Source: Frateuria_A yonginensis (GTDB lineage Bacteria > Pseudomonadota > Gammaproteobacteria > Xanthomonadales > Rhodanobacteraceae). Taken from it: a stretch of 64,000 nt of DNA. The DNA is taken from positions 496,001 to 560,000 of the forward strand of contig NZ_JBBBNY010000001.1 in the NCBI RefSeq assembly GCF_037137055.1, given 5' to 3'. The notes beneath the pieces were generated by a model. The model worked only from the letters and a program-made list of their open reading frames with translations, did not search any database and was not told the origin of the DNA. Positions 8,105 to 18,215 of this stretch are shown one piece after another. The stretch's first letter is position 1. Every line of letters begins with the position of its first letter. The translations under genes and the position numbers were made by a program.

Positions 8105-11100
8105 ATGGCTGCACTTCCCCTCGACGACCTCACCCGCGGACTGGCGGTGATCCGCGCCAGCCGGCTGGAGGCGCTGCTCGATCCGCTGGTGCAGCTGCTC
8201 GACGCGGCCCCGCCGGCCAGCGTGCTGGCGCCGCAGACGGTGATCGCCGCGCATCCGGGCATGCGCCAGTGGCTGTCCGGGGCGCTGGCCCGCACACGTG
8301 GACCGGGCGGGATCGTGGCCAACCTCGACATCCGCCTGCCCAGCGCCTGGCTGGACGACCTGGCGCGCACGCTGCTCGGCGAATCGGCCGTCGCGCTGGC
8401 ACCGTACCGGCGCGAGCGGCTGCGCTGGCGCATCCATGCCATGCTGGAGGCGATCGACGACCCGCAGCTGCGTGGCTATCTCGCCGGCGGCGATCCGGCC
8501 CGCCGCCGCTACCAGCTCGCCGATCGCCTCGCGCGGCTGTACTCGCAGTACCTCGTCTACCGGCCCGACTGGCTGCGCGCCTGGCAGGCCGGCCGCGACG
8601 AGGTGCCCGAACGCAGTTTCCTCGCGCCGCTCTGGCGTGCCCTGCGGCGGGCCATCGACAAGCCGCACCGCGCGGAGGTGCTGGGCGAACTGCTGCAGAA
8701 GCTGCAGCGGGAAGCGCCCGCCGGCCTGCCACGCGAACCGCTGCACGTGTTCGGCATCAGCCACCTCGCGCCGGCCGAGCTGGCGGTGCTCGCCGCGGTG
8801 GCGCGACACCGGCTGGTGGTGCTCTACGTGCCCGATCCGTGCCGCGAGTACTGGGCCGGCCTGCGCGGCGAACGCACGCAGCTGCGCGAGCTGGCCCGGC
8901 GCCTGGACGAGGGCCGGCGCGAGGACGACTGGTTCCTCGAGCGGACGGGCCATCCGCTGCTCGCCGGATGGGGCCGGCTGGGCCAGCACTTCATGCTGGC
9001 GCTCTCCGGCCAGGCCGAGATCCGCCTGGACGTGCGCCACTGGCAAGACGAGGACGCGCAGGCGCCGGTCGAACGCCCGCTTCTGCATCGCCTGCAGGAA
9101 AGCATCCGGCAACTCGATCCGGCCCTGCTCAGGCCGGGGCAGGGCGAGCCGATGCACGACCGCTCGCTGCGCGTGCACCTGTGCCACACCCGCCTGCGCG
9201 AGCTGGAAGTGCTGCGCGACGTGCTGCTGCACGAACTGGCGCGCGATCCCACGCTGCACCCGGCCGACATCGTGGTGATGGCGCCGGACATCGGCGCCTA
9301 CGTGCCGCTGCTGCCGGCGGTGTTCGGCGAGCCGGGTCGCGCGCACGGGCCGTTGCCCTATCACCTGGCCGACGTGGCGGTGGCGCGCGTGCATCCGCTG
9401 CTCGCCGCGTTCGACCGGCTGCTCGACACGCCGCAGTCGCGCCTCACCGCGCCGCAGGTGCTCGACTTCCTGCAGACCCCCGCGATCGCCACCGCGCTGG
9501 GCCTCAACGAAAGCGCGGTGGACCTGCTCGGGCAATGGCTGGGCGAGGCGCGCGTGGCCTGGGGCCTGGACGGCGATTGGCGCGAAGCCTTCGGCGTGCC
9601 CGGCATCGACGAGTACACCTTCGCCTGGGGCGTGGACCGCCTCGTCGCCGGCTACGTGATGGGCGACGACACGGTCGCTGCGCTGCCCGACGGCGAGCTC
9701 TCGCCGGTGGCCGGCGCCCACGGTCCGCAGGCGGCCGCGCTGGGCGCGCTCGACCGGCTGCTGCAGGAGCTGGCGGCGCTGCATCGCGACGCGACCCAGC
9801 CGCGCACGGCCTCGGCGTGGGCCACCCGGCTGGAGCAGTTGCTCGACGCGCTGTTCCGCGTCGGTGCCGGTGACGGCGCCGGCCGCGAAGCCATGGGCCT
9901 GCTGCGCCGGATGATCCGCGCGACCGTCGTGGAGACGCAGGACAGCGGCCTCGACCCGGAGCTCGACTTCAGCGTCGTGCGCGAAGTCCTGCGCGAACGC
10001 CTGGCCGCCACGCCCGAGCGCCAGCGCTTCCTGCTGGGCGGCATCACCTTCTGCGGCATGGTTCCACAGCGCGCGATTCCGTTCCGCGTGATCGCCGTGC
10101 TGGGGCTCAACGACGGCGAGTTCCCGCGCAACGCCAGTGACGCGGGCCTGGACCTGATGCTGCGCCACCCGCGCCTGGGCGATCGCGACGTGCGCAGCGA
10201 CGACCGTTACCTGTTCCTGGAAACGGTGATGGCCGCGCGCGAGGTGCTGCATCTGTCCTACCTCGGCGAGGGTGTGCGCGACGGCAAGCCGCGCAACCCG
10301 GCCGCCCCGCTGGCCGAGCTGCTCGCCCTGCTCGACGCGCAGGCGGGCCTGGCCGACGTGCCCGCCGATGCCGACGACAAGGCGCGCGCCGAGGACCCGG
10401 CCGCGCCGGTGCGCCGCCCCTGGCGCGTGCGCCACCCGCTGCAGCCGTTCGACCCGCGCTATTTCGACGGCAGCGACCCGCGACTGTTCTCCTACCAGGC
10501 CGCGTTCGCCGCGATGGTGCCGGGCGGTCGCCGCGCAGGCTTCCTCGCCGGTGCCGACGCGCTCGAGCCGCTGCCGCCGGAAACGCCAGTGCCGTTGCGC
10601 GAACTGCTGGCCTGGTACCGCGACCCGGCGAAGCAGCTGCTGCGGGGACGCCTGGACATCCGCCTGGATGCGCTGGACGAGGATCGTCTGCGCGAAAGCG
10701 AGCCGCTGGAAGCGAAGTTCGAGGCGCTCGACCGCGTGGGCCGGCGGCTGCTGCTCGATGCGCTGGAAGCCGGGCTGGTGCTGCCCGCCGAGCCGCCCGA
10801 ATGGCTGCGCCTGACCGGCGTGCTGCCGCCCGGGCGCAGCGGTATCGCCGCATGGGCGAAGGAGCGCGAGCGTGCGCAGGCGTTGCTCGAGGTCGCGCGC
10901 GAGCACCCGCTGCTGAGCGGCGGCCTGCCGCCGCGCGTGCCCGTGGCACTGGAGCAGGACATCGGCGGTGCGCGTGTCGAGGGCGAGCTTGCGCACGTGC
11001 ACGAGCAGGGCGGTACGCGCTGGGTGTTCGAGCTGTTCGTCGGCAAGAAGGAGGGCGACCTCGGTTTCCGCGAGCGGCTGCCGCTGTTCATCGAATGGGC

Positions 11101-11545
11101 GCTGCTGCGCCTGCTCACGCCCGCCGCCACGCCGGTGCGGTTGTGCCTGCTCGTCGAGGGCGAGCATCCCTGGCAGGACCGTCTCAACGGCTGGGATGCG
11201 TCGCTGGTCGCCGCGTCGCCGGCCGAGCAGGCCACGCTGCGTGCCGGGCTGGAATCGCGCCTCGGTGCATTGCTGGATCTCTGGCGCGATGCCCGGCGCC
11301 GGCCGGCGCGCTACTTCCCCCGCACCAGCTGGGCCGTGGCGCAGTGCCTGAGCGGTGGCAGGCCACCGAGCCTGTCGGCCTGGCTGGGCAACGACCGCAG
11401 CCCGGGCGAGTGCGACTACGCGCCCGGCTATGCGCGCCTGCTCGCCGGCGAGGTGCGCTTCGAGCCCGGCCAGCCCGAGTACGACGCGCTGCTCGATACC
11501 GCCACGCGGCTGGCCGGGCTGATCGAGCTCGGGGTGCCCGCGTGA
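8105..11545 (+). CDS. recC: Exodeoxyribonuclease V subunit gamma
   Basis: The product is 1146 aa, close to E. coli RecC (1122 aa). It is the subunit of the RecBCD helicase-nuclease that splits the DNA strands and recognises Chi. The N-terminus contains VIAAHPGMRQWLSG, and a dead SF1-helicase fold continues through HVFGISHLAPAELAVLAAVA, as expected for RecC. The region VTFCGM-like (ITFCGMVPQRAIPFRVIAV) followed by LGLNDGEFPR is the family hallmark. No Walker A motif is present, as is normal for this subunit. The gene overlaps recB by 4 nt (GTGA). Confidence 0.95.
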   Translation: MAALPLDDLTRGLAVIRASRLEALLDPLVQLLDAAPPASVLAPQTVIAAHPGMRQWLSGALARTRGPGGIVANLDIRLPSAWLDDLARTLLGESAVALAPYRRERLRWRIHAMLEAIDDPQLRGYLAGGDPARRRYQLADRLARLYSQYLVYRPDWLRAWQAGRDEVPERSFLAPLWRALRRAIDKPHRAEVLGELLQKLQREAPAGLPREPLHVFGISHLAPAELAVLAAVARHRLVVLYVPDPCREYWAGLRGERTQLRELARRLDEGRREDDWFLERTGHPLLAGWGRLGQHFMLALSGQAEIRLDVRHWQDEDAQAPVERPLLHRLQESIRQLDPALLRPGQGEPMHDRSLRVHLCHTRLRELEVLRDVLLHELARDPTLHPADIVVMAPDIGAYVPLLPAVFGEPGRAHGPLPYHLADVAVARVHPLLAAFDRLLDTPQSRLTAPQVLDFLQTPAIATALGLNESAVDLLGQWLGEARVAWGLDGDWREAFGVPGIDEYTFAWGVDRLVAGYVMGDDTVAALPDGELSPVAGAHGPQAAALGALDRLLQELAALHRDATQPRTASAWATRLEQLLDALFRVGAGDGAGREAMGLLRRMIRATVVETQDSGLDPELDFSVVREVLRERLAATPERQRFLLGGITFCGMVPQRAIPFRVIAVLGLNDGEFPRNASDAGLDLMLRHPRLGDRDVRSDDRYLFLETVMAAREVLHLSYLGEGVRDGKPRNPAAPLAELLALLDAQAGLADVPADADDKARAEDPAAPVRRPWRVRHPLQPFDPRYFDGSDPRLFSYQAAFAAMVPGGRRAGFLAGADALEPLPPETPVPLRELLAWYRDPAKQLLRGRLDIRLDALDEDRLRESEPLEAKFEALDRVGRRLLLDALEAGLVLPAEPPEWLRLTGVLPPGRSGIAAWAKERERAQALLEVAREHPLLSGGLPPRVPVALEQDIGGARVEGELAHVHEQGGTRWVFELFVGKKEGDLGFRERLPLFIEWALLRLLTPAATPVRLCLLVEGEHPWQDRLNGWDASLVAASPAEQATLRAGLESRLGALLDLWRDARRRPARYFPRTSWAVAQCLSGGRPPSLSAWLGNDRSPGECDYAPGYARLLAGEVRFEPGQPEYDALLDTATRLAGLIELGVPA

Positions 11546-14500
11546 GCGCGCCGTTGCGCGTGCACGACTGGAGCCGACTGTCGCTGGCGCATGCGCCGGG
11601 GCAAGGCGGCCGCTGCCTGATCGAGGCCAGCGCCGGCACCGGCAAGACCTGGACCATCGCGGTGCTGTACCTGCGCCTTTTGCTGGAGCAGTCGCTGAGC
11701 CCGCGCCAGATCGTGGTGACCACCTTCACCGATGCGGCCGCACAGGAATTGCGCGAGCGCCTGCGCGCGAAGCTGCGTGCCGCCGAACGCCTGGCGCACG
11801 CGCCGGACGCGCCCGCCGCCGGGCCGGACGAGGCGTGGCTGCAGGCGCGCTGGGCGGAGGATCCCTCGCGCGTGGCGGCCGACACCCTGCGGTTGCGTCT
11901 GGCCCAGGCCGAGCTGGATCTCGCCCCGGTCGGCACGCTGCACGGGTTGTGCCGGCGCATCCTCACCGACTTCCCGTTCGAATGCGGCAGCGCGTTCCGG
12001 CTCGGTGAGCTGGTGCCCGGCCGCGCGCTCGACGACGAGCTGATCGAGGACCTGTGGCGGCAGCTGGTGCAGTCCGCGGGTGACCTTCCACCCGGCGACC
12101 TGGCCTGGTGGCAGCAGGGCCTGGAGGCACTGCGCCACACCCTGCGCGCCGTGTTGAAGCCCGGCGTGCGCGTGCGGGTGGAGGCCGAGCAGGACGCCGA
12201 CGCGCTGATGCAGCCGGCGCTCGCGCGCTCGATCCGGGACTGGCTCGGCGACGGCTCGCAGTTCAAGCGCAGCAACAGCGCGCTGCTGACGGCGCTGCGC
12301 AAGCTCGCCAACTACCTGGAAGCAAACGACCGCTCGATGGTCCTGCCGGATCTGTCCGAGGCGCTCGGCAAGCCGCTGGAGACCCAGCTCAAGCCGGAGT
12401 TCGTGGAAGGCGCGCGCGAAAGCGGCATCGTCGCCTTCGCGCAGCACGTCTCGCGGGTGCTCGCCGATCCCGATCTGCCGGCCCGCAGCGCCGCGCTCGC
12501 GCGGTACCGCCAGACCCTGCTGGCCCACCGCGAGGAGCGTCTGCGCGAACGCGGCCAGCTCACCTTCGATGCGTTGATCACGCAGGTCCACCACGCGCTG
12601 GCCACGCGCGGCGGCGTACTGGCCGATCGCCTGTTCCGCGAGTGGCCGGTCGCGCTGGTGGACGAATTCCAGGATACCGACCAGCAGCAGTACGCCATCC
12701 TCGACCGCATCTACCGCGACGAGGAGGGCGCCACGCGCGGGCGGCTGGTGATGATCGGCGACCCCAAGCAGGCGATCTACCGCTTCCGCGGTGGCGACAT
12801 CCACGCCTACCTGGCGGCTCGGCGGGACGTCGACGCCGAGCTGCACCTGGACCGCAACTTCCGCTCGTCCGAAGCGCTGGTCCAGGGCCTCAACGAGCTG
12901 TACGCGCTGGCCGGTCCCGCGCTGTCGCAACAGGCCGAGGGCGCCATTGCCTACGAGCCGGTCAGCGCGGGCCGCGCCACGCGCCCCTTGCGGTACCGTG
13001 GCCAGCCGGTCGCCCGGCCGCTCGAGCTGCACCTGTGCGCCGAGCTGCCGGCCAACAAGGACGCACGCATCGCCTTCGCGCTGGACGCCTGCGCCAACCA
13101 CGTCGCGCAGTTGCTCGCGGGTGACTGGCAGATCGGCGACAAGCCGCTGCGGCCGGGCGACATTGCCGTGCTGTTGCCGACCAACGAGCACGTCGCCGCG
13201 CTGCGCGACCGCCTGCGCGAGCACCAGGTACCGTGCGTGGGCGCCGGCCGCAGCAGCGTATTCGCCACGCCGCTGGCGCGCGAACTGCAGATCGTGCTGT
13301 ACGCGATCGACCAGCCGGGCGACGAGGGCGCGCTGCGCGCCGCGCTGGCCACGCGCCTGCTCGGCGTCGGGCTGGCCGAACTGGCCGCGCTGCGCGAGTC
13401 GCCGGACGACTGGCTTCGCCACGAGCAGCGCTTCGCCCAATGGCATCGGCAGTGGCGCCAGGAAGGCGTGCTGGCGGTGGTGCAGTCGCTGCTGCACCAC
13501 GCCGCGCCGGCGCTGCTGGCCACATCCGAGGGCGAACGCGCGCTGACCGACCTGCGCCACCTCGGCGAACTGCTGCAGCAGGCCGAGGACGAACATCCGG
13601 GTTCCGGACAGCTGCTCGCCTGGCTTGCCCGGCAGCGCGCCAGCCAGGACGCGGCCGGCGACGATGCGGCCGAGGAACAGCAGCTGCGCATCGAGTCGGA
13701 CGCGCACCGCGTGCGCCTGATGACGCTGCATGCGAGCAAGGGCCTGGAGTTCCCGGTGGTGCTGCTGCCGCTGATGTGGGCGCAGGAGGGACGCGAGGAA
13801 AAGCTGCCGCTGCGCTACGACCCGGCCACGGGCGAGCGCGAGCTGGTCCTCGGCGGTCCGGAACATGCGGACGCGTGTGCCGAGGTCGCGCGCGAGGACC
13901 AGGACGAACGCTTCCGCGTGCTGTATGTCGCGCTGACCCGCGCCGAGCTCGCCTGCCACATCTACGTGCTCGATCCGCAGCGGCCCGCCAATGGCAGCGT
14001 GAAGCGCCCCCCGGCAGACCCCTCGCGCTCGGCGCTCGATGCGACCGTCGAGCGGCTGCTCGAGGCCGGTGTGGCGAATGCGCGGCACCTGGCCTGGTTG
14101 CCGGACGACTGGCCGTGGCCCTATCCGGCCGCGCCGGCCGCTTCGGCGCCGCCCAGTCAGGTGCGTCAGGCGCTGGTGCCCCCGGCGCCACGTCCCGTGC
14201 AGCAACTGCACAGCTTCTCGACGCTGGCCCGGATCGAACACGCCGGTGGGCTGGAGGAACAGGCTGCCGGCGACGAAGCCGCTGCCGGCGACCTCCCCGA
14301 TACCCCCGGGGCTGCCGCCGACATGGTGCCCGCGCCCATGGCCGGCGAGCCGGCGCTGCTCGCGCTGGCCGGGTGGCGCGGTGCCGACTTCGGCAACGCC
14401 ATGCATGCGGTGTTCGAACACCGCGAGCTGGGCGTGCCGGTCACCCGGCAGCACGCGCTGGTCGCCCGTTGCCTGCAGGAGGCGGGCGTGCGGCGCGGCG

Positions 14501-15093
14501 ACGAGCCGACCGAGGTGCTGGTGCGCCGCCTGGCTGCGCGGGTACAGGCCACGCTCGATGCGCCGCTCGCGCCGGGCCTCACGCTGGGCGCGCTGCCGCC
14601 CGCCGCGTTGCGCGCGGAGATGGCCTTTCACTACGTGCTCGACGCGGTCTCGCTGGATGCGCTGCGGGAGGCATGCGCGCGGCACGGCGAGGCCGCGCTG
14701 GTGCCGCGTGCGCCGCTGGGCGTGCTGCGCGGGCTGATGACCGGCAAGATCGACCTGGTGTTCGAGCACGCCGGCCGCTTCCACGTGCTCGACTACAAGA
14801 GCAACTGGCTGGGCGAACATCTGGACGCCTATGCGCCCGAACGTCTGCCGGCAGCGATGGACGCCCATCACTACCGCTTCCAGGCGCTGCTCTATACCGT
14901 CGCCCTGGACCGGCTGCTGCGCCAGCGGCTGCCCGGCTACCGCCGTGAGGCGCAACTGGGCGAGGCGATCTACCTGTTCGTGCGCGCGGTCGGCCTGGCG
15001 CCAGGTGCCGGCGTGTGGCGGCAGCGTTTCGAGGATGCGTTGCTGGACGCGGTCGACCGCGCACTGGGTGCACGCGTGGGGGAACCGGCATGA
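11542..15093 (+). CDS. recB: Exodeoxyribonuclease V subunit beta
   Basis: The product is 1183 aa (E. coli 1180). It is the 3'-5' SF1A helicase and nuclease subunit of RecBCD, repairing double-strand breaks and degrading foreign linear DNA. Walker A is IEASAGTGKTWT at about 27-38. Walker B/helicase motif II is LVDEFQDTDQQQ. Motif VI is VLYVALTRAE. The C-terminal nuclease domain carries GKIDLVFEHAG and DYKSNWLG at about 1084, the Asp/Lys of the metal site. The GTG at 11542 overlaps the recC stop and is preferred to far upstream starts, which lie inside recC. Confidence 0.96.
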   Translation: MSAPLRVHDWSRLSLAHAPGQGGRCLIEASAGTGKTWTIAVLYLRLLLEQSLSPRQIVVTTFTDAAAQELRERLRAKLRAAERLAHAPDAPAAGPDEAWLQARWAEDPSRVAADTLRLRLAQAELDLAPVGTLHGLCRRILTDFPFECGSAFRLGELVPGRALDDELIEDLWRQLVQSAGDLPPGDLAWWQQGLEALRHTLRAVLKPGVRVRVEAEQDADALMQPALARSIRDWLGDGSQFKRSNSALLTALRKLANYLEANDRSMVLPDLSEALGKPLETQLKPEFVEGARESGIVAFAQHVSRVLADPDLPARSAALARYRQTLLAHREERLRERGQLTFDALITQVHHALATRGGVLADRLFREWPVALVDEFQDTDQQQYAILDRIYRDEEGATRGRLVMIGDPKQAIYRFRGGDIHAYLAARRDVDAELHLDRNFRSSEALVQGLNELYALAGPALSQQAEGAIAYEPVSAGRATRPLRYRGQPVARPLELHLCAELPANKDARIAFALDACANHVAQLLAGDWQIGDKPLRPGDIAVLLPTNEHVAALRDRLREHQVPCVGAGRSSVFATPLARELQIVLYAIDQPGDEGALRAALATRLLGVGLAELAALRESPDDWLRHEQRFAQWHRQWRQEGVLAVVQSLLHHAAPALLATSEGERALTDLRHLGELLQQAEDEHPGSGQLLAWLARQRASQDAAGDDAAEEQQLRIESDAHRVRLMTLHASKGLEFPVVLLPLMWAQEGREEKLPLRYDPATGERELVLGGPEHADACAEVAREDQDERFRVLYVALTRAELACHIYVLDPQRPANGSVKRPPADPSRSALDATVERLLEAGVANARHLAWLPDDWPWPYPAAPAASAPPSQVRQALVPPAPRPVQQLHSFSTLARIEHAGGLEEQAAGDEAAAGDLPDTPGAAADMVPAPMAGEPALLALAGWRGADFGNAMHAVFEHRELGVPVTRQHALVARCLQEAGVRRGDEPTEVLVRRLAARVQATLDAPLAPGLTLGALPPAALRAEMAFHYVLDAVSLDALREACARHGEAALVPRAPLGVLRGLMTGKIDLVFEHAGRFHVLDYKSNWLGEHLDAYAPERLPAAMDAHHYRFQALLYTVALDRLLRQRLPGYRREAQLGEAIYLFVRAVGLAPGAGVWRQRFEDALLDAVDRALGARVGEPA

Positions 15094-15125
15094 CGCGCCG
15101 TCCGGGAGGTTGCCCGCGCTTGCGT

Positions 15126-15260
15126 CCTCACCCCGCCGCGAAGAGCGCCGGGGTGAGGGGGCGTCGCTGGCGGGACGTGTCGGTCATGCCATGGCCGCAC
15201 GGCCACGACCCGGGCGAGGGTTCCGGGCGAGCCCCGGCCCCTCACCCCGACCTTCCTGGC
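15126..15260. repeat. REP-like element in the recB-recD gap
   Basis: CCTCACCCCG (15126-15135) and CGGGGTGAGG (15149-15158) form a 10-bp stem. A third copy of the CCCTCACCCCG core lies at about 15239-15249. The element separates recB from recD, which are tightly linked or overlapping in many relatives. Confidence 0.55.
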
Positions 15261-15295
15261 GGGGGAATGGAGCCGAAGGTGACGCGAGGCTTGCG

Positions 15296-17122
15296 ATGAG
15301 CCGCTTCGATTTCCACATGCGCAACGACGAGCCGGCCGAGACGCCCTGGCGTCCGCTGGACCGCACGGTGTGGCGCTGGGTCCGCGCGCACGGCGGTTCG
15401 CGCACGCTGGCGACGCTGGCCGCGTGGGCCTCGTTCGCGGACGGCGCCGGCGACACTGCCCTCCCGCTGCGTGGCGAGGGTGCCGGCCGCCATGGCCTGG
15501 AGCCGCTCGAACGCGACGCGCTGGACGCCTTGCGCGGCGAGCCGCTGGTCGGCGACGGCGCCGGCGCCACCCCGTTCGTGCTCGATGCCGCGGGCCGACT
15601 GTACCTGCGGCGCAACTATGCCGACGAACTGGCGGTGGCCGCGCTGGTCCATCAGCGCCTGCGCGCCGGCGTGCCGGGTACGACGAGCGCCGCGGCGCTC
15701 GACCTGCTGTTCCACGGCGAACGCGGCGCCGCGGTGCGGCGCCAGCGCGAGGCCGTGGAGCGGGTCGTCGGCCGGCGGCTGTTCGTGCTCACCGGTGGCC
15801 CGGGCACGGGCAAGACCACCACCGTACTGCGCATGCTGCTGATGCTCCAGCACCAGGCCGCGCAGGCGCTGCGCATCGTCGTGGCCGCACCGACCGGCAA
15901 GGCGGCGCAGCGCCTGCTGCAATCGCTGCGCGCGGGCAAGCAGGCCCTGCGCGACCATCCGCACGCGCCGTTGCCGGACGACTGGCAGCCGCTGCTCGAG
16001 CGGATCCCCGACACCGAGGCGCTGACCCTGCACCGCCTGCTCGGCTACAGCCCGCACAGCAATCGCTTTACCCGCAACCGGGAGCATCCTCTGGCGGCGG
16101 ACGTGGTGGTGGTCGACGAGGCTTCGATGGTCGACCTGGGCCTGCTGCGGGCGCTGCTCGAGGCCGTACGGCCGGAGGCCACGCTGATTCTCGTGGGCGA
16201 TGCCGACCAGCTCACCTCGGTCGCGGCCGGGTCGGTGCTGATGGACCTGGTCGGCGTGCTGGAGGACGAGCGCTCCGCTGCGTTGGTGCGGCTGGAACAC
16301 AGCTTCCGCGCGGAGCAGGCCTTGGTGGCCCTCAACGGCGCCGTGCGCGCGGGCGACGCGACGGCGCTGGAGGCGATCCTCGGGGCGCAGGTGCTGCAGC
16401 AGCCAGTGGCCGGCGGCGCGTCGCTGCGCCACGCCGTCGAGGCGTGGGCCGATGCGCTCGCGACGCTGGCCATCCGCCCGACACTGCCGGACACCCGCGA
16501 TGAACGGGTCGCTCCGGCGCAGGCCTCCGCGGCGCTCGCCGCGCTGCGCGCGCTCGGCGGCCGCCAGTTGCTGTGCGCGCTGCGCGAAGGCGAATTCGGT
16601 GCGCTGGCCGTCAACGCGCTGATCGAGCAGCGGCTCAAGCGCTGTTGGAACGTGCCGCCCGAGCGCGTCTGGTATCCGGGGCGCGCGGTGCTGATCACCC
16701 GCAACGACTACGCCAATCGCCTGTTCAACGGCGACGTGGGCCTGTGCCTGGCCGACGCCGATGGTCGCCTGCGGGTGTGGTTCGAAAGCTCGGGCAGTGA
16801 TGGCCTGCCCGGCGCGCGCAGCTTCAGCCCGGGCATGTTGCCGGCGCACGAGGGCGCGTTCGCGATCACCATCCACAAGTCGCAGGGTTCCGAGTACGCC
16901 CGCGTGGCCGTGCTGCTGCCACCCGATCCCGCGCACCGCATCCTGTCGCGCCAGTTGCTCTACACCGGTGTGTCGCGCGCGCGGCGGGTGGTCGAACTGT
17001 GGGCAGGCGAGGCGACACTGCACGCGGCGCTGGCGCGGCCGATCCGTCGCGCCGGCGGGCTGGCCGAGCGGCTGGCTGACGCTGCAGTGGACGACGCGCC
17101 GCGGCAGCTCTCGTTGCTCTAG
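15296..17122 (+). CDS. recD: Exodeoxyribonuclease V subunit alpha
   Basis: The product is 608 aa, the same length as E. coli RecD. It is the 5'-3' helicase of RecBCD. Walker A is LTGGPGTGKTTTVLR at about 163-177. Walker B is VVVDEASMVDLGLL. Further motifs are GDADQLTSV and the C-terminal IHKSQGSEY. The start at 15296 (MSRFDFHM) is preferred because everything upstream in frame belongs to recB or the repeat. Its TAG stop is shared tail-to-tail (CTAG) with the stop of the minus-strand serine hydrolase. Confidence 0.95.
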   Translation: MSRFDFHMRNDEPAETPWRPLDRTVWRWVRAHGGSRTLATLAAWASFADGAGDTALPLRGEGAGRHGLEPLERDALDALRGEPLVGDGAGATPFVLDAAGRLYLRRNYADELAVAALVHQRLRAGVPGTTSAAALDLLFHGERGAAVRRQREAVERVVGRRLFVLTGGPGTGKTTTVLRMLLMLQHQAAQALRIVVAAPTGKAAQRLLQSLRAGKQALRDHPHAPLPDDWQPLLERIPDTEALTLHRLLGYSPHSNRFTRNREHPLAADVVVVDEASMVDLGLLRALLEAVRPEATLILVGDADQLTSVAAGSVLMDLVGVLEDERSAALVRLEHSFRAEQALVALNGAVRAGDATALEAILGAQVLQQPVAGGASLRHAVEAWADALATLAIRPTLPDTRDERVAPAQASAALAALRALGGRQLLCALREGEFGALAVNALIEQRLKRCWNVPPERVWYPGRAVLITRNDYANRLFNGDVGLCLADADGRLRVWFESSGSDGLPGARSFSPGMLPAHEGAFAITIHKSQGSEYARVAVLLPPDPAHRILSRQLLYTGVSRARRVVELWAGEATLHAALARPIRRAGGLAERLADAAVDDAPRQLSLL

Positions 17123-18189
17123 TGGCCCGAGGCCGGGCGCAGGAACGGCTCGGCGATCTTCAGCACGGTCCGGTAGGGCTCCGGATCATTGCGATTGCTG
17201 AGCAGGATCACGGTGAGGTGCTGCTTCGGCCAGCGCACGATCACGTTGCGGAAGCCGATGCTCTCGCCCGAATGCCACAGCGTCTCGCCGGTGATGCGCC
17301 AACCGTAGCCGTAGCTTGCCTCGTAGGGTTCGCCGGTGACCTTCGCGTGCGGGCTGAAGGCGGCCTTGCGCGAGGCGTCGCTGAGCAGGCGGTCGTCGTA
17401 CAGCGCCGCGTCCCACTTGGCCAGGTCGTCGATGTTGGAGTAGATGCCGCCGTCGCCGCGGGTCGCGGAGGTGAGGCTCTGGTCGGTGCGCAGCCAGCGG
17501 CCCTTGCTCCAGCTGTAGCCGTAGGCGCGGTTCGGCACCTTGCTCTCCGTGGGCGTGGGGTCGTCGTGCACGTAGAGTAAAGTGTGCTCCATGTGCAGCG
17601 GCTGGAAGATGCGCCGCGCGAGGAAGTCCTGCAGCGACTGGCCCGAGGCCTGCTCCACCACCAGCCCGAGCAGCACGTAGCCGGTGTTGCTGTAGCGGTA
17701 GGCGCTGCCGGGTGGGAAGTAGCTGCGTGGGGTGGCGGAGAGCATGCGCAGCACGTCCTGGTCGTCGAGCTGGGTGGTGCGCCCGGGCGGGATCAGATCC
17801 TCGTAGTCGACCAGGCCGCCGGTGTGGCTGAGCAACTGGCGCAGGGTGACCCGGTCAGCGGTCGCGGGCAGCGAGGGCAACCAGTGGCGGATCGAGTCGT
17901 CGAGCGAGAGCTTGTGGTCCTGCGCCAGCAGCAGGATCGCCGCCGCGGTGAACTGCTTGCTCACCGAGGCGAGGCGGAAGTCGGTTTGCGGCGTGACTCG
18001 GGTGTGCTGCTCCAGGTCGGCCAGGCCGTAGCCCTTGCGCAGCAGCGGCTTGCCGTCCTCGAGCACGAGCAGGGCGGCGCCGGGGACGTCGCCCTGGTAG
18101 GCCTGCATCAGGCGGTCGGCGTCCTGCACGGCGTCCGCGTGGGCGACGCCGGCCAGCAGGATCGAAGCAGGCAACAGGGCAAGGCGCAT
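17119..18189 (-). CDS. Exported serine hydrolase, class C beta-lactamase family
   Basis: This 356-aa protein has a signal peptide (MRLALLPASILLAGVAHADA). The penicilloyl-serine fold motifs are present: SxxK at Ser75-Lys78 (ASVSKQF), Tyr-x-Asn in RYSNTGYVL, and a C-terminal HSG in WHSGESIGF. These proteins are D-aminopeptidases, carboxypeptidases, esterases or beta-lactamases, and sequence alone does not decide. The start at 18189 is chosen for its GGAGA ribosome-binding site and signal peptide. It lies 139 nt downstream of a D-Ala-D-Ala dipeptidase gene, so a D-amino-acid peptide substrate is plausible. Confidence 0.85.
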   Translation of the reverse strand: MRLALLPASILLAGVAHADAVQDADRLMQAYQGDVPGAALLVLEDGKPLLRKGYGLADLEQHTRVTPQTDFRLASVSKQFTAAAILLLAQDHKLSLDDSIRHWLPSLPATADRVTLRQLLSHTGGLVDYEDLIPPGRTTQLDDQDVLRMLSATPRSYFPPGSAYRYSNTGYVLLGLVVEQASGQSLQDFLARRIFQPLHMEHTLLYVHDDPTPTESKVPNRAYGYSWSKGRWLRTDQSLTSATRGDGGIYSNIDDLAKWDAALYDDRLLSDASRKAAFSPHAKVTGEPYEASYGYGWRITGETLWHSGESIGFRNVIVRWPKQHLTVILLSNRNDPEPYRTVLKIAEPFLRPASGH

Positions 18190-18215
18190 GGCTTTCTCCG
18201 TGCGTGGAACTCGAG

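Noticed and set aside
7172..11167. 1331-residue minus-strand open frame opposite trpE and recC
   Set aside because: It is an antisense shadow of high-GC coding sequence. Its product is rich in His, Gln, Arg and Ala without domain structure, while the plus strand encodes clear TrpE and RecC.
15090..15299. Possible 69-residue gene between recB and recD
   Set aside because: It is Arg/Pro/Gly-rich, runs through inverted repeats and has no recognisable fold; better explained as a repeat insertion.
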